A stretch of 64,000 bases of DNA from Hypoxylon rubiginosum (Eukaryota; Ascomycota; Sordariomycetes; Xylariales; Hypoxylaceae), in contig CADCXA010000066.1 in NCBI GenBank assembly GCA_902806565.1, positions 1,178,001-1,242,000 of the forward strand. The letters are read 5' to 3'. The position numbers were made by a program, and so were the translations under genes. This document shows, piece by piece, positions 23,932 to 35,500 of the stretch. The first letter of the stretch is position 1. Every line of letters starts with the position of its first letter. The notes below the pieces were generated by a model. That model saw only the letters and a list, made by a program, of their open reading frames with translations, was not told the origin of the DNA and did not search any database.

Positions 23932-25761
23932 AAAAACTATATTAAATTATTTTTTTAAGTGTATATTTTTAATAATTTATTTAACCTTTTTTTTTATATT
24001 AAAAAACCTTTTTATTTATAAAAAACAGTTTAAATAAATTAAAATATTTTATTTAAATAAACCATTTTTTTTAAATAATTTATCTTTAGTTAAAAATATA
24101 TTCTTAATATTTAAAATAATTTTAATTTTAATCATATATATAAAAAATATAATTAAATAATTATAATTAAAAAACTAATATATATTAATTTTAAAATAAA
24201 ATATATTATTTTTATTATTTATAATAATATTAATATTTATATAAATATATTTATATATATAATTTATATTAAATTATAAACTTATAATTTAAAAAACAAT
24301 ATAAATATTATTAAAATTATTAAAATTACTAATAAACTAATATATTTTATTATAAGTTTATATAATTAAAATTAAATATTATATTTATATATTATTATTT
24401 ATTAATATATTAAAAATAAAAATTAAATATTATTTAAATAATTTAAAATTTATTAAAAATTATTAAAACTTTAATATATTTTTATTATAAAAAAACAATT
24501 AATATTTAAAAATAAAAATAATTAAATAAACGTTATTTATATAATTATTTATTAAAAATAAATATTTAAAAAAAAAGAAAATATTTACTTAGTTTTATAA
24601 AATTATATAAAAAAATTTAAAAGTAATATATTTTAATAAATAATAAATTATCTTTAAAAATAAAAAAACAATTTTCACTAAAAATAAAAGAAGTTAATAA
24701 ATAAAAAATATTAAAATTTTTAATATTATAACTTTTATTTTTAATTTACTTATTATAAATAATAATATAATAAATATAATAAATAATATTATATAAAATA
24801 TAATTATTATTTAACGTAACTAAACTTATTATTAAAAAATTTTTAATATAATATAAATAATAAACCTTAATTTTACTAATAAAAATATTAAAAATAATAA
24901 ATAAAAAAAGCATTTAAATTAAAAAAAAAAATATTATTTTTTATAAAACTTTTTTATAAAACTTTATTATAATATAAAGCTTAAATAATAAATTAATAAA
25001 AAAAATATAAAAAATAATAAAATAAATAATAATAAATAATAAAATAATTAAATTAAAAATAAAAAAAAAATAAAGTTAAATAATATAATAAAATTAAAAT
25101 AAAAATAAAAAAAAACTTTAATATATATATATATAAATAAAAAATATTAATTAAATATAAATAACTTTTTAAAATAAATATATAATATATAATAAAATAA
25201 AATCTTAATTATAATATATTTAGTTTTAAAATCAATAAATAAATAATTTAAAATTAATAAAAAAAATATATTAAATAGAAAATTTTCCCTTTTAATATAT
25301 TAATTAAATATATATAATAATTTATAAACTTTTTTTTAAAATAAATTATATTATATTAATATTAAAAAAATATTATTTTAATTTTAAAAAACAATTTTAA
25401 TAAAATAACATATAAATTATTTTAAAAATAATTCGGTTTTAAAAATATATAAATTATTTCAAAGTTAAATTAATTTTAATAATATAATATATATATAAAC
25501 TATAAAAATTTATAAAATCCTTATATTATAATATAATATATAAAAATATATAAAAATCTTAATAATTATTTTATTTAATTATATAAAACTTAGTTATTTA
25601 ACTTAAACTATTTTAACTATTAAACGTTAAAATATTTAAATTATTTAATAATATAATAATATGTATATAACCATATCAAAGTCTTGGCAAACCTTCCTAT
25701 TTTAGTAATTATTTATTGACACATTTGACCCCGACATAAGAACCCTCCGTAAACTCCGGGC

Positions 25762-25781
25762 ACCCCCCCAAGCCCGTAAGG
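25762..25781 (-). repeat. right arm of the inverted repeat bounding the AT block
   Basis: This reads ACCCCCCCAAGCCCGTAAGG, the reverse complement of the core at 12668-12688 except for one missing T. It lies about 70 bp outside the right edge of the hyper-AT sequence, in GC-normal DNA. The left core lies directly at the edge. Confidence 0.75.
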
Positions 25782-26301
25782 AAGTCTCCACATTGGTTAT
25801 GTAAGGTTAGGGAAATGGCCCAAGCTTTTTTTGCGGTCCCCACCCTTCCCAATTCTGACGATGCCGGTCATCGGCGATACTTTCAATTCAGCAAAGCATC
25901 ACGAAACAGCATTTATCGTCTGTGGTCGGGAATTCTCAAACCTTAAGAGACATGGGTTGATATAAAGATTCAAGGCGAGCATCAAATCCGGCCGGATTGA
26001 TCCATGTATATCGTCGTTAGAGCTACGGTTTCAACTGTGCTCATGGGCATCTGTCCGTCTTAACGCGCGGTGGTTGGGCTGCCCAACCACACGCAACCAC
26101 ACGCAACCAGCCTCTCACAATACAACGGCGATAGCCAACCTCCAACCATATTTCATCCTCGCAGTCTCTCAATCATGCAATCTTCCCGACTAAGTCTGCA
26201 AGAGAAACCACCATCTCGTACTACAAACAAACAATTGGCCCCGACTATCCAAGTGGATTGAGGCCGTCTCTTTTAGCATCATAAACCCAAGAGACTAAGA
26301 G
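25782..26301. other. 5' flank of the DUF3433-type membrane protein gene
   Basis: About 0.5 kb of GC-normal sequence between the AT block and the next ATG. A direct repeat (CCACACGCAACCACACGCAACCA) lies at about 26087-26109. No gene is supported; the 63-residue frame at 26070 has no features. Confidence 0.45.
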
Positions 26302-29217
26302 ATGAACCCTCAAAATTTCGGCCAAGACGACGTCGAATCAGATCGTATGTCAACTCCCACACCTGAACACTCTGAAGCTTCTAGCTCACACAATCGCTTA
26401 GGACCAACTCCTCAGTACAGAACAAGCGCGTCAGCTTCAGACTTATCTGCACCAACCACATCCCAGGCAACTGTTGTCCACGACCCGTGGCGGCACTCTG
26501 GTACCGAACAGAGCCTCCATGGAGGGACACCCTCCCCCGTTTCCCAACCGACCGCCGTGCTCTATGCGCCGACGCCTCCCCCAGCTCCAACACCTCCTTC
26601 AATACCCTCCGAATCAGAGATCTACGGCCCCGAACGACTTTTCGGCCACCAGCCTCCGATTCACGAGAATGTCGGTCGTTCGTTAATAACACCAAGCCCC
26701 GGGCCGTACTACCACCACTACCACCAGCCGCAGTTCATGCCAATGGCTGCACCGCAGGAACTTGCATTTGCGAACCAATTTAAGGACGACCTGACGAGAG
26801 CCGCAGGCGTGGTTACGCCCGGAGTAGACGATGGCCCTTACATTCGATATGCTTTAGACGCTATAACTCGGCCCCGCGATGATGGCCGAGGATTGGCTGG
26901 AAGGTACCCATCATCTGAGAGCGAGGAATCGTACCGCCCTGCCTATCATTTCACCCCCACGGCGGTTCCGAGTCCCCTCAAACCTAGAGCAGCCTTTTTG
27001 CCATCCGAGACGGCTGAGGCTGACAGTGCTCCTCAATATTGGCCCCTGGGTCCATCTCCCGCTCCCAATCCCATAACTCCTCCCCGTACGGCTGAGGACG
27101 AACTTCGAGATATGCGGCAGCAACGTCGGGATCGGGAAGAAATGATACAACTTCTGTCGGAACCCTGGCACACGCCACAACCGCTTCGACAACTAATGAA
27201 CAGACAGCCGGATAGTCCCCTAGATGAGCCTCCGGCCCCCGCCAACACAGTGAGCATCTTCAGTTCGACTGCGGGTGGTAAGCGTGGGCTTTTCGCACCA
27301 TCTTCCGATGGAAAGCATGTCGAACAGTATGCTCCCGATGAACTACCGAGAACAATGGAACATTGGCAACCTCAGTCAGATATGGTGACAGATCCGAAAA
27401 TGCGTCTGCACAATATTGAGAACGCTCTGCGAAATGCTTCGCCCCTGACTCGCAAACCCTGGGTTCTACGATCACAGTCGTTGTTGCTAATGGCGACGTT
27501 ATGCCTTCTAATGATCGCGGCTCTGATCTTCTCTGCCGTGTTTTCCGTCAGCCATATTGGTCTCACGCCTTATGCCGGCACGATATACGGCGGCCAGTAT
27601 TTTCTTTTTCGGATACTGCCACAGCTCGTGGCAGCTTTCCTATTAATATATGCGCAATGTATCATTACCGCGGCGTTCTGGGTTCTGCCATTTTCGGGCA
27701 TGGCTTCTGACGACCGCCACGAACGACGAGATGCCCCCTTTTTACCTTTATATCCCAAATCGTTTCTCTGGCCGCAGCTTTACGGCAGCTGGTACATCTG
27801 GATACCCATATTCAACGTTTGGCTTTTGAATTTCACGATCCCGCTGCAGAGTTGTCTCTTCACCGTCATTATGGTCGACGGAGCTTGGACTTGGGCCACC
27901 GTGCAGGGTGTTGCGTGGACGTTGGTGGCGATCTACCTATCGTTTGCCCTGTCGCTGGGTGTGATGTTCGTCTATTGGCACAAGCGGAGAACGGGCATGA
28001 TGCAGTTTTGGATTATCAGGAACATTGCAGATATTCTCTTTCTCGTGTCGCAAAGCAACTCGTTGCCACAATACCGCGGACTCGAGACGGCATCGACGAG
28101 AACAAACATGAAACAAAGACTTGCCAAAACAGCTGAAAGGCTTGGGTTTTGGTTTGCTCCCGATGCACCGGAAAGGGGTTCATGGTATGGGATCGGGACG
28201 CCTACGGGTAAAGAGTCCGTCGCAGCCGAGAAACTAGAAAGCCAGGATTGGACCAATCGACGGCAAAAAGGGGGAGATCTGGAAGCCGGCAAGGGAGCCG
28301 GCTCGAGCGTCCGGTACCGGTATCTTCCGTGGTGCTTCCGAGACAGCAAGATCATCTTCTTCGCAGTGGTATCCGGTATCCTCCTCATTGCTCTGTTCGT
28401 TGTCTCGTTTCTCCCTTCCACCGATGTGCGCAACGGTTTCCTCCCTCTGGTAAACTCCGGGCCGACTGCGGGCGCCTTCTCGCCCGCCGACTTCCTGTAC
28501 TCCTTCCTCCCTTCGCTGATTGGCCTCGTGCTTTTCCTGCTGTTTCAGCCTCTGGACCTGACACTGCGTATTCTTACCCCGTGGAGTGAACTTGCGCGGG
28601 CGGAGGGCTCCCGCGCGGAGACTTCGATCCTATTGGATTATTCCGTGTGCCTGCCCTTCGAGTCGACATACAAGGCCCTCAGGAATAAGCACTGGCGGGT
28701 CGCTTATGTATCTTTGATGGCCCCGTTGTTTGTCATTTTGCCAGTATTGGGTGGCGGGTTGTTCATGGCGTTGACACCGGCTGATGGAGTCGTGCGCATG
28801 TATCCCAACGTACCCGCCTTCGCCGTCATTCTCACCTTGCTAGTCCTGTACGTCGCCGGGCTCGTCTGCTTGGTGCCCTACAGGTGGCAGTTCCGGCTCC
28901 CTCACGCCGTCACCTGTCTCGCCGAGATCATCAGCTTCTGCTGCAACGAGCAAGTGCGCACGGACGAGGCCTTCGACGTGAACATGATGCTGCATCCGCA
29001 CGACCTGGCTGGTCGCCTTGACATTGGCAAAGATTGGCACCGGCAGGGCCGCTGGGCATTCAGCGCTGGGCGGAACCACGACGAGCGTCTCGGCATCAAA
29101 CGCTACAGCAAATACACGGTCAACCCGAAGAAGCTGAAGCTGTACGACAGGAGGGTGCGGGGCCAGCTCATCTCGATGCCGCTGCCTCACGATAGCGGCG
29201 AGCTGTACAACCAATAG
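26302..29217 (+). CDS. polytopic membrane protein, probable DUF3433 family
   Basis: A single exon of 971 residues. The first about 385 residues are Pro/Ser/Thr-rich and disordered. They are followed by about eight hydrophobic spans at roughly 393-415, 431-458, 494-520, 531-560, 684-705, 731-755, 800-825 and 840-862. These form two groups of four separated by a polar loop. Features I associate with fungal DUF3433 proteins are the LPFSGMASDDRHERRDAPFL loop, the LYPKSFLWPQL segment and the SNSLPQYRGLET segment after the fourth span. The C-terminal tail after residue 865 is hydrophilic and includes a conserved-looking His/Asp-rich stretch. By composition it should sit in the plasma membrane or an internal membrane, and its role is unknown. 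The gene starts only about 0.5 kb from the AT block yet shows no sign of point-mutation decay. Confidence 0.85.
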   Translation: MNPQNFGQDDVESDRMSTPTPEHSEASSSHNRLGPTPQYRTSASASDLSAPTTSQATVVHDPWRHSGTEQSLHGGTPSPVSQPTAVLYAPTPPPAPTPPSIPSESEIYGPERLFGHQPPIHENVGRSLITPSPGPYYHHYHQPQFMPMAAPQELAFANQFKDDLTRAAGVVTPGVDDGPYIRYALDAITRPRDDGRGLAGRYPSSESEESYRPAYHFTPTAVPSPLKPRAAFLPSETAEADSAPQYWPLGPSPAPNPITPPRTAEDELRDMRQQRRDREEMIQLLSEPWHTPQPLRQLMNRQPDSPLDEPPAPANTVSIFSSTAGGKRGLFAPSSDGKHVEQYAPDELPRTMEHWQPQSDMVTDPKMRLHNIENALRNASPLTRKPWVLRSQSLLLMATLCLLMIAALIFSAVFSVSHIGLTPYAGTIYGGQYFLFRILPQLVAAFLLIYAQCIITAAFWVLPFSGMASDDRHERRDAPFLPLYPKSFLWPQLYGSWYIWIPIFNVWLLNFTIPLQSCLFTVIMVDGAWTWATVQGVAWTLVAIYLSFALSLGVMFVYWHKRRTGMMQFWIIRNIADILFLVSQSNSLPQYRGLETASTRTNMKQRLAKTAERLGFWFAPDAPERGSWYGIGTPTGKESVAAEKLESQDWTNRRQKGGDLEAGKGAGSSVRYRYLPWCFRDSKIIFFAVVSGILLIALFVVSFLPSTDVRNGFLPLVNSGPTAGAFSPADFLYSFLPSLIGLVLFLLFQPLDLTLRILTPWSELARAEGSRAETSILLDYSVCLPFESTYKALRNKHWRVAYVSLMAPLFVILPVLGGGLFMALTPADGVVRMYPNVPAFAVILTLLVLYVAGLVCLVPYRWQFRLPHAVTCLAEIISFCCNEQVRTDEAFDVNMMLHPHDLAGRLDIGKDWHRQGRWAFSAGRNHDERLGIKRYSKYTVNPKKLKLYDRRVRGQLISMPLPHDSGELYNQ

Positions 29218-31331
29218 GTTGTCGAGCTTTCGCATATCCTTTTCAACATCTAATTCTTGCATATCTTTTTTTTCATTTAATCTCTTGACGAGTTCACCCA
29301 TTTAGCGATGACAAATTGGTAAAGATGTACAGTACGATTTCATGGGATCACGGACATGGCGTTTTATGGTTTAACGGATTACGGATCATGGATCATGGGT
29401 TACGGCTTCATCATATGGTTTTTTGCACGAACGGCTGCAATGACAGAATGGGCAGTTATATGAGATCTCTCTCATAGGAGGTCATTTTACGATTCTACGA
29501 GATTGGCTCTTCGACATCTATCTGCATTTTTATTTTTATTTTTTCATGATCGATACCACCTATTTGATTTTGCTTATGAGCGACAGATCATATTATTATA
29601 TAGAGATTGGATAGGCGACTATAAATTGAACAAGGGAGTTTTTGGGTGTCGGAGATTGAAATCACTACCTGACTCTAGTGATAATTTGAAGCTATTCTGT
29701 GGCGAATGGACTCTTCGGACTTAACGAGACTCATAAGTAAAGATACTCATTAGTAGTCAAGCGACGATATCTGCATGTCGACCAACTAAGTAAACGCACC
29801 GTGGTCTAACGAAGCAATGCCAGCTGAATATGCCAAGATGCTAGGTGTAAATATAGATTTATATTCTAGTTGTCGCTAGCTAGGCTTGCTGGGCTAAGCT
29901 ACTTAGCTCTGCCTTAGTTTGCCACAGTTAGTAGGATACTAGATGAGTCTACTGCAAATGATATAGAAAAGCAAGAGATTCTAGATTTACCTCGGCTCCT
30001 GTCTTGGTGGTAATGAACGATGCATATTCATCACCCTCGATTACTAGCCATGCAGCGAGCTAGCGGTTCCAGCTTTCATAACAGATATTACACTGCTACA
30101 TGATTGGACACTGCCGTATACATTAAGTGAGAGGAGTTTACACAGGGAGCTAGAATATAACCGCCTAGTACATAGTGTAATACTAACAGATTCCTACTAA
30201 TAGATTCCAGAGATAGTTCGATTGGTCGATCCACCACGGGGAAAGAACTTCGAGTTTCCGACGACTCAAGTTATTGTTTACCTGGCAGGTAAGTTGACAG
30301 GTATGGACTCTAAACTAAGGGAGGCTGTGGTTGAGTATTAAGGTAAGACTATCTAGGTGGGAGGTAGGTATGCCTAAGGAGGTAGGTAAATATTAATATT
30401 TCCTTTCTTAAGACGTGGAGCCTTGATCTAGTTTCATTTGCATATATATCGATAATAGACGGCAGAATGCATGCCGGCGTTATGTCTCTGCATATAATTC
30501 CAGCGCAGGGCTTCGGCACAGCCCCAATAAATATTTCCCGTTGAAGATGGCAGAGGTATGTTTATTGGTAAATAGCTAGCGTGGCTATGTGAATGTGTAG
30601 GTAGGTATCTATACCTAACGCATATATTGTGTATTCTATAATTGAGCTGTCTCGGATCGTTGCCTTATTGAGATCGATAGAGAATGAATATTGTACACAG
30701 TAATAATAACAATTTGTGTAAACAAACAAAAGAGGTTTCTCAATTTTTTGCTGTGAGAATGAGAGAGATGAATGAAGGAAAATAATTAAGTAAAAAAATG
30801 ACTGTCGTGGTAGAAACGCCGCCGTTGGCTGCTGGTAAGCCATGCATGCGTGATCCCATCGCCTCCTCGCAATCGTGATCATCATCGTAGCGACCTCGTC
30901 GTGGTGACATTAGCGGAATCTTAGAACTCCCGGTTCTCCTTTTTCTCCTATCTCCTTTTCTTCTGCCTGCCTGCGCCTTTTAGCGCCCCTTCTCGCCCGA
31001 GCGAGTTTTGTGTATGTTCTATCTACATATGGAGCGTGTGAAGAAAAAAATGCGTAGCCCCCCCACTAATAATCGTACCCCCTTTTAATGTGCCATTCGT
31101 AATACACCTCGTCATACACCGTTTTGTTCTCGTCGTCCGTTGCTCAAATCAGAGCCGTACTCGTACTATCCGCACCGGCCAGGGAATGCGATTAAGACAA
31201 AAGGAAAGTGAGTTGTAGAGACCCCATAAAGAGGATTGGAAATGCGGACGAGCTACCACCAGGGTGTGTCCAGAAAATGGATGCGTGTGTAAAAGGAAAA
31301 GGCACGTAAGTGCAATAGAAGTCCCTGGTGC
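29218..31331. other. convergent spacer, no gene seen
   Basis: 2.1 kb between two facing 3' ends. It is moderately AT-rich, with scattered CTAGG/TAGGTAGG words that recur in many spacers of this window. The frames at 29503-29724 and 30562-30885 (minus) carry no recognisable features. No tRNA-like fold was found by eye. Confidence 0.45.
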
Positions 31332-32516
31332 TCATCGGCTCCGAAGCCCGAGGATCCGGCCCAGGCTGCCACCACGCTTGCGAGCTGGGCTCTCGTTGCC
31401 CATGTCCTTCTCTGAGCCCTGGGAGTTGGAATCGGCACTGCCACGTCGCTCGCTATTGATCCGTTTCTCGCTCGCGCTTTTCTTATGGAACCCACGGGCG
31501 ATGCGCTTCGTAAAACTGCTGCTCTCGACATATGACTCGTGATCTGAGTCGTGCTCAAATACTGAGACGACATGCTCGAGCTGTGGCCGCGAAGATGGCC
31601 GAGACTCGGGCATCATAGTTGCTGAAGTTGCAGTCGCAGCCAATGGTGATATAGGTGCCATGGCGGTATGCTGTCCCTGGCTCAGGGCCCCCTTCGTATC
31701 ACGTAGATTAAAAGCTGAGGATGTGGAGCGGAGGGTTCGAGGGGGCGGTGGCGGCGGGTAGGCTGGTGACACCGGGACAGATCTAGCAGACTTCGACGAC
31801 ACGGGACCCTTAGATAGTGGTGGTACTGGATAGAGTTGTTCAAGACTATGCGATGGCTTGGGAGGCTTGAGATTTGCGCTGGACTTGCTTGGCTTCAGCA
31901 CCCGCCGCGGCGGTGGTGATAGTGGCACAGTGTTGAGCGAAGACGTTCGTGGCGGAAGGGCAACTCGCAGTAGATCAGTGGGTTCCGGCTTGGGATAGAC
32001 TGAATATTTGAACGGGCCACTTCTTGTCACCGGACGGGGTGGCGACGGCTGAGGAGTTGGGAATTTAGCTGAAGAATCAGTGGTCTTTTTAAAGTCCGAC
32101 TCGAGCTTTGATAATGTGATTGTGTCATCTGTTTCTTGCTGTTCAGGTTTCTGGAAACTCTTCGTAAAATAATTCGGCGCCTGCGATGCTCGTAGAATCA
32201 CAGGGTATTGCTCCCCCGGAGCCACCGTGCTGTCTGGCCAGAAGCTGTCCCATAGTTCGCTAGCTGAGGTATTGTAATTGCTGTCTTCGTCAAAGGATGT
32301 CTCCGAGTCAGACGAATCTGTCATCCCCGGCAAGGAGCTCAGTGATGATCGACTATCACTGGGCTCATGACGACTTAAACGACCATCTGCTCTGGGGTAA
32401 GAAAAGTTATTCGTCAGGCTCAACTTCCTTGGCGGCTCAGATGATATGACGTCTGCTGGGCTTTTCTCTCCGCCGACGACGAGTTGTTCTTGATACGGGT
32501 GGTTGGCAAGCTCCAT
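31332..32516 (-). CDS. disordered Pro/Ser-rich hypothetical protein (394 aa)
   Basis: A single exon with a true ATG at 32516. The protein is low-complexity overall, rich in Ser, Pro and charged residues. It has an acidic patch (SDSETSFDED), several proline runs that could bind SH3 or WW domains (PYPPPPPPRTLRS, PLSPPPRR, PTPQPSPPRP), and a basic C-terminus (SFTKRIARGFHKKSASEKR; ending ARKRGGSLGRILGLRSR). The ordered-looking segments are ASELWDSFWPDS and EHVVSVFEHDSDHESYV. No signal peptide or membrane span is visible. It could be a scaffold or signalling adaptor, but the function is not known. The consistent GC3-biased, stop-free length supports a real gene. Confidence 0.75.
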   Translation of the reverse strand: MELANHPYQEQLVVGGEKSPADVISSEPPRKLSLTNNFSYPRADGRLSRHEPSDSRSSLSSLPGMTDSSDSETSFDEDSNYNTSASELWDSFWPDSTVAPGEQYPVILRASQAPNYFTKSFQKPEQQETDDTITLSKLESDFKKTTDSSAKFPTPQPSPPRPVTRSGPFKYSVYPKPEPTDLLRVALPPRTSSLNTVPLSPPPRRVLKPSKSSANLKPPKPSHSLEQLYPVPPLSKGPVSSKSARSVPVSPAYPPPPPPRTLRSTSSAFNLRDTKGALSQGQHTAMAPISPLAATATSATMMPESRPSSRPQLEHVVSVFEHDSDHESYVESSSFTKRIARGFHKKSASEKRINSERRGSADSNSQGSEKDMGNESPARKRGGSLGRILGLRSR

Positions 32517-35500
32517 GATCGCGATGAAGGTGAAAGATCGATCGGCTATGAGTCCCTATGACGGATAGACACTGCTTATAGAGTATCTCGAGGGGGGAAG
32601 TTGACGTCCTACCAAGACAGCGAAGGTAAGAAGAACAGAACGCCAATTTGTAGATCCAGATCGTCGAGGGTATGATCAGTAAATAATACAGCAAAGAAAA
32701 AATACAAGTAGGGAGAGCCAGGAGTAAAATGTGAATCAATCAACAACGAAGTGTGGCCGATAGGGATATTTATCAACGATTAGCATAGCTAGCTTCCCTA
32801 AGTCGCGTCTTAGGGTTCAGATTCAGATGTGCCTTGGAGACGGGGAATTGTTTGTGCAAAATACATAACAGCAAGGGAGGATTCAAATATCTTGTGTGAG
32901 ATCGGTCTTGCATAGGGATCTTATTCATGCAGTCCCAATCGGCTGGCATCCCTACGTCACGGACTATAGACACGGAATGCAGACCAGACAGGCAGTGCAA
33001 AAGAAAACAATTCCTGCAGCTGGTGCAGTACCTAGAACAAACGGTGGTTCGGGCTCGGGAGACGTTGTCAGATATGACGGTCCCACATCCGCATATGTTG
33101 GTGGCGGGATGGCGGGATGGGAAACAAGAAATTTGACTGGTGCGTTTTGCACTTGGCCTTCTCGTTACCACAGTGTAACAGGAGACTGATATCGCCCGTA
33201 CGGACGCCTTATCCGTTCGAGCTGTGGCGAGGAGGACAAACAGCCCCAAGGGTGGACTGGAGGGGGCAGAAGGGATCTCTTCCGTACAGTGGAAAAGAAT
33301 GTATCGGCTATGACCATTCCAATCACCACGAGGGAACTCGTTACTCGGACCTTTAGTCGGGCTCGATTACTGAGCTACTGTACAGCACATACCTTCTGCA
33401 GCAGAGGTTTAAAATGTGAAGGGAGACGCGTAGGAAGCGCACTCGAGTTGTTGGTAACGCGCTTGCGCTTAAACTCCTACTGTCAACGACCGTATCCAAG
33501 GCTCTGGTCCCTCCCGTACAGGTGCAGTCAGGGTCTAACCAGAGCTCCGGATCGTGACGATCAGCGTGTGCCGCTTCGTGTTTGCCAGCATCTAGCAGCA
33601 AGCTGGGGCCTAGAATTTCCAACATTATGGCTACCCATGTTAGTTGCTCGATGCTAGCTTGAGCTGTGTCTCCTAACTAGGACTGCTAGGCGTCTTGCTA
33701 GGCGGTTTACAGTAGATGCTATCGGTGGTCGACCAAGCGCCGAGACACCATCACGACATCGACGTCATGAACTCCTTAAGGCAATAAATATGAGCCCTCA
33801 TCCTAGGAGTCGACGGCCCAGATATTGTGGATTAGAACTTTGCTTGTATGTACCTTGTATTCCTTTTTTTTTTTTGAGGCTCCGGGAGACAGGGGAGGTT
33901 AGAGCTTTCGCGGGATCCGGCCTTGCAGATCGTCCAATAGTTTGGCTCTATCACCTACATGATGGATGTTAGCCTCTTTGCAAGTCTGAGCAAATCAAGT
34001 TCACCAATCTTGCTTCCACTTATAATGCTGTCTCGGGTTTGTAAGGGTTCACGGCCCAGGAGAAAAAGGCTAACGAACGCGTGTATTCCGCCGTATCTAG
34101 CATCATGTAGAGGATAGACCGTCTATTCTTGAAACATGCGGGAGGAGATGTGTATCCGCGATTGCGAAGAGGCTAGGGGAAAAAGAATCGATGTCACTTC
34201 TCACACGGCTATGTGTTCCAGCAGTTCCAGTAGGTTGAACGGTAGTAAAAGACAGGTATTTTACATGAGATCCCTAGCATCTGTTGGTCTCTGAAAATGT
34301 TGATAGATCAGGTAGGGAGAAGGGCGCGGTGGGTTGAAGGTGGGGTGGAGAGAAAAGGAGAGGAGCGTCCAGAGCGTCCTAGGTAGCGAGCGGGAGGGAG
34401 ATCGGCCCCTCGGCGCCTTCTCTGCATTCCCGTCCGACGGCTTTTGCTCCCCCTGCGTCCTGCCGCAAACTCACCCACCTATCCTACCGTGGCTGCGTGG
34501 CTGAACCCACAAAGGACTCGGGGCTTTGGTCCGTTCCCATACATACATGCATAACCCTTCACACTTAGGAGCACCAAGCTCCATGTATGTACGAAAAGCA
34601 TCACTCAGCTCCATCGAGAAACTTGCATCAACCCGCAAAATCAAAGATACGCGCTGGATACCTAATTTGGCTTCTTTTCCTTTTTCGAGTTATTTGTATT
34701 GCGATTTAGGACGCCAGTCTGACAGACCGAAGAGAGTTTGGAATAGAGTGCGCTCACATATCAGAAGATACCTGCAAAGAACCCTCGGATAGGCTCGAGT
34801 TGACACTTACACTTAGGAGGTAGGTATCCCAGCCTCCAACGTACCCACGTATCACAGTACTATGTATGCTCATAATCATATTAATCCAGCCCACCAACCC
34901 CAGAGCGAAGTAAGACATTCGGGGGATTTGAGAAACTCTTCGTACGCGTATCTGAACGCTGCATCGAATCGAATTCGAGATAAATCCCATCTCGAAAGAT
35001 CGGCATTGCGTTCATGCGGGTTCGCGAGGACTAGTGTTGAAAGAAATAAAAATATCGTCTGCTAGAAGATGGCGGAAGAGAATACCGATGGCTGCGGCTA
35101 ATGCATAATGTAGGTCTGCAGTCGATAGAGCCAAAGTCTTGGGTCCACACCGAGATTCACCGAGGGCTAGGCCATACGGTCTACCTACCTAGAACTACTT
35201 TACGGTAATTCAATATTGAAAGGATTCGGATGTATGTATGTAGGTGCCAAAGCAGCAACCCGCAATCTCCAATACCTAATCGAGAACTACACTCATCTTA
35301 TGAGGGCCCAGCCTCATGTTACGCTTATTATTCTAAGACAGCGACGGGAAATATGGATTTGAGGCTCCCGTCTTTTTCTTTCCTTTTTCTTTGTCCCTAC
35401 AGGATTTGTTCCGAACCGACGCAAATTTTTTTGTTGTATTTTTTTATTTTTCGACCCGAACCAAAACACCGGGAAGCAAAAGTGGGAAAAGAAACCTATG

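Larger units (their letters stand above)
12691..25690. repeat. hyper-AT gene-free block (RIP-like isochore)
   Basis: About 13 kb of almost pure A/T. Individual 60-base lines that I counted hold about 1-7 G or C. No frame in it looks like a protein; the longest are 60-67 residues made of Asn, Lys, Ile, Leu, Phe and Tyr, as expected from A/T noise. TpA is dominant, and most remaining C is in CT or CC contexts, as expected after C-to-T mutation at CpA by RIP. By family knowledge such blocks are usually dead transposons that become heterochromatic. I could not recognise any reverse transcriptase, integrase or transposase remnant or long terminal repeat, so the original element is unknown. The transition is sharp on both sides (within about 100 bp). 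Confidence 0.85.

Noticed and set aside
12691..25690. Mitochondrial DNA insertion as the source of the AT block
   Set aside because: No long frames, tRNAs or rRNA-like GC islands are present, and AT content exceeds that usual for fungal mitochondrial genomes. The inverted-repeat borders fit a mobile element or a silenced repeat better. It is not strictly excluded.
12659..25790. Target-site duplication flanking the inverted repeat
   Set aside because: The bases just outside the two cores (…AAGACAA and AAGTCTC…) do not match as a direct repeat at any length usual for DNA transposons.
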